Positions 5,520-5,693 of a stretch of 5,693 nucleotides of DNA are shown in pieces (within the stretch, counting starts at the first letter, position 1; each line of letters opens with the position of its first letter). The notes under the pieces were generated by a model. That model made no database searches. It saw only the letters and a list, made by a program, of their open reading frames with translations, and was not told the DNA's origin. Origin of the DNA: UBA1822 sp963615055 (GTDB taxonomy: Bacteria; Bacillota; Negativicutes; Veillonellales; Dialisteraceae); contig CAVEFO010000067.1 in assembly GCA_963615055.1 (NCBI GenBank), positions 1 to 5,693 on the forward strand, in the 5' to 3' direction. Both the position numbers and the translations under genes were made by a program.

Positions 5520-5625
5520 GTTGATTTTTTTGTTTCTCATTTTTGGCAGCACTTGGTTGTTTATCGAAAGTGCCTGCAAAGGAAAAAGGAGATCTCGTGT
5601 TGTGACCCCCAAAAGTTAGACTTTG

Positions 5626-5662
5626 TTAGCGAGACACTTTTACTGTCTCGCTAATTTTATTT
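5626..5662 (+). terminator. Hairpin with T tail inside the IS end
   Basis: A perfect 11-bp stem (TTAGCGAGACA with TGTCTCGCTAA) around a 7-base loop is followed on the plus strand by TTTTATTT, the form of a rho-independent terminator. Read this way it would stop transcription entering the IS from the flank, antisense to the transposase gene. On the minus strand it lies directly behind the transposase stop codon but lacks a T tail. It sits between the stop codon and the inverted repeat. Confidence 0.75.
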
Positions 5663-5692
5663 AGCCATGAGCTTGAGCCGATATTGGGCCGG
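5657..5692 (-). CDS. IS3-family transposase OrfB, last 11 codons (truncated by window)
   Basis: On the minus strand the frame ending in TAA at 5659-5657 reads PAQYRLKLMAK, the usual ending of IS150-like OrfB (rve integrase core) proteins, whose C-termini typically carry a SPxQYR motif. The other two minus-strand frames give no such match. The DDE catalytic domain lies beyond the right edge, so intactness cannot be judged. The adjoining hairpin and GACCCCCAAAA terminal repeat support the call. Confidence 0.75.
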   Translation of the reverse strand, partial: PAQYRLKLMAK

Positions 5693-5693
5693 G

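Larger units (their letters stand above)
5598..5693 (-). mobile_element. End of an IS3-family (IS150-like) insertion sequence, continues beyond window
   Basis: The sequence TGTTGTGACCCCCAAAAG beginning at 5598, followed by TTAGAC, matches the terminal inverted repeat style of IS150-group IS3 elements (TG end, then GACCCCCAAAA and GTTRGAC, from memory). Just inside it the last codons of an OrfB transposase end on the minus strand, as expected for the right end of such an element. The exact outer base could be 5598 or 5602. The other end and any 3-4 bp target duplication are outside the window. Confidence 0.75.

Noticed and set aside
5546..5577. Small hairpin GCAG-CACTT / AAGTG-CCTGC near the IS end
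   Set aside because: It has one bulge and a 13-base loop with no T tail on either strand; nothing ties it to a function.
5320..5619. Plus-strand open frame of 99 codons across the right repeat cluster
   Set aside because: It starts with TTG without a ribosome binding site, consists of the DNA repeat plus low-complexity hydrophobic codons, and runs into the IS terminal repeat. It is kept only as a low-interest finding.

Overview
The window most likely comes from a diderm member of the Firmicutes (class Negativicutes, for example a Selenomonas/Megasphaera/Dialister-type organism). This is inferred from three things: a YadA-type trimeric autotransporter adhesin, which needs an outer membrane; biotin genes of clostridial/Firmicute character; and strong GGAGG-type ribosome binding sites with a consensus-like TTGAAT-17-TATAAT promoter. 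Genus cannot be fixed from the sequence alone.

Layout. (1) Bases 1-2208, plus strand: the C-terminal ~735 codons of a trimeric autotransporter, cut by the left window edge. It has two diverged neck-plus-domain repeats, a stalk with a recurring Tyr...Asn-Leu-x-x-Leu-Asp motif, a YadA-like beta-roll head, a canonical neck and the membrane anchor. Unusually, a regular coiled-coil tail follows the barrel. (2) Bases 2209-2473: a convergent intergenic region with a bidirectional terminator, two tandem copies of a ~70-bp repeat, and a terminator directly behind bioA. (3) Bases 2474-5238, minus strand: a bioY-bioD-bioA operon (transcribed in that order), interrupted between bioY and bioD by a hairpin built of tandem heptamers. 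(4) Bases 5239-5597: the bioY promoter with a candidate BirA-type operator over the start of transcription, then two to three tandem copies of the same ~70-bp repeat in the opposite orientation. (5) Bases ~5598-5693: the end of an IS3-family (IS150-like) insertion sequence, with its terminal inverted repeat, a hairpin, and the last 11 codons of the OrfB transposase. The element runs off the right edge.

How the genes work together. BioA aminates 7-keto-8-aminopelargonate to diaminopelargonate, and BioD closes it to dethiobiotin. BioY is the biotin-binding S-component of an ECF transporter, so one promoter serves both synthesis and uptake. bioF, bioB and early pimelate genes are not in the window and the operon ends in a terminator, so any remaining steps must be encoded elsewhere. 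The adhesin is an unrelated convergent neighbour.

The less ordinary points are the post-barrel coiled-coil tail of the adhesin, the inverted pair of 70-bp repeat clusters bracketing the biotin operon, the heptamer hairpin inside that operon, and the candidate biotin operator. I see no clear evidence of a wholly new multi-gene system here.
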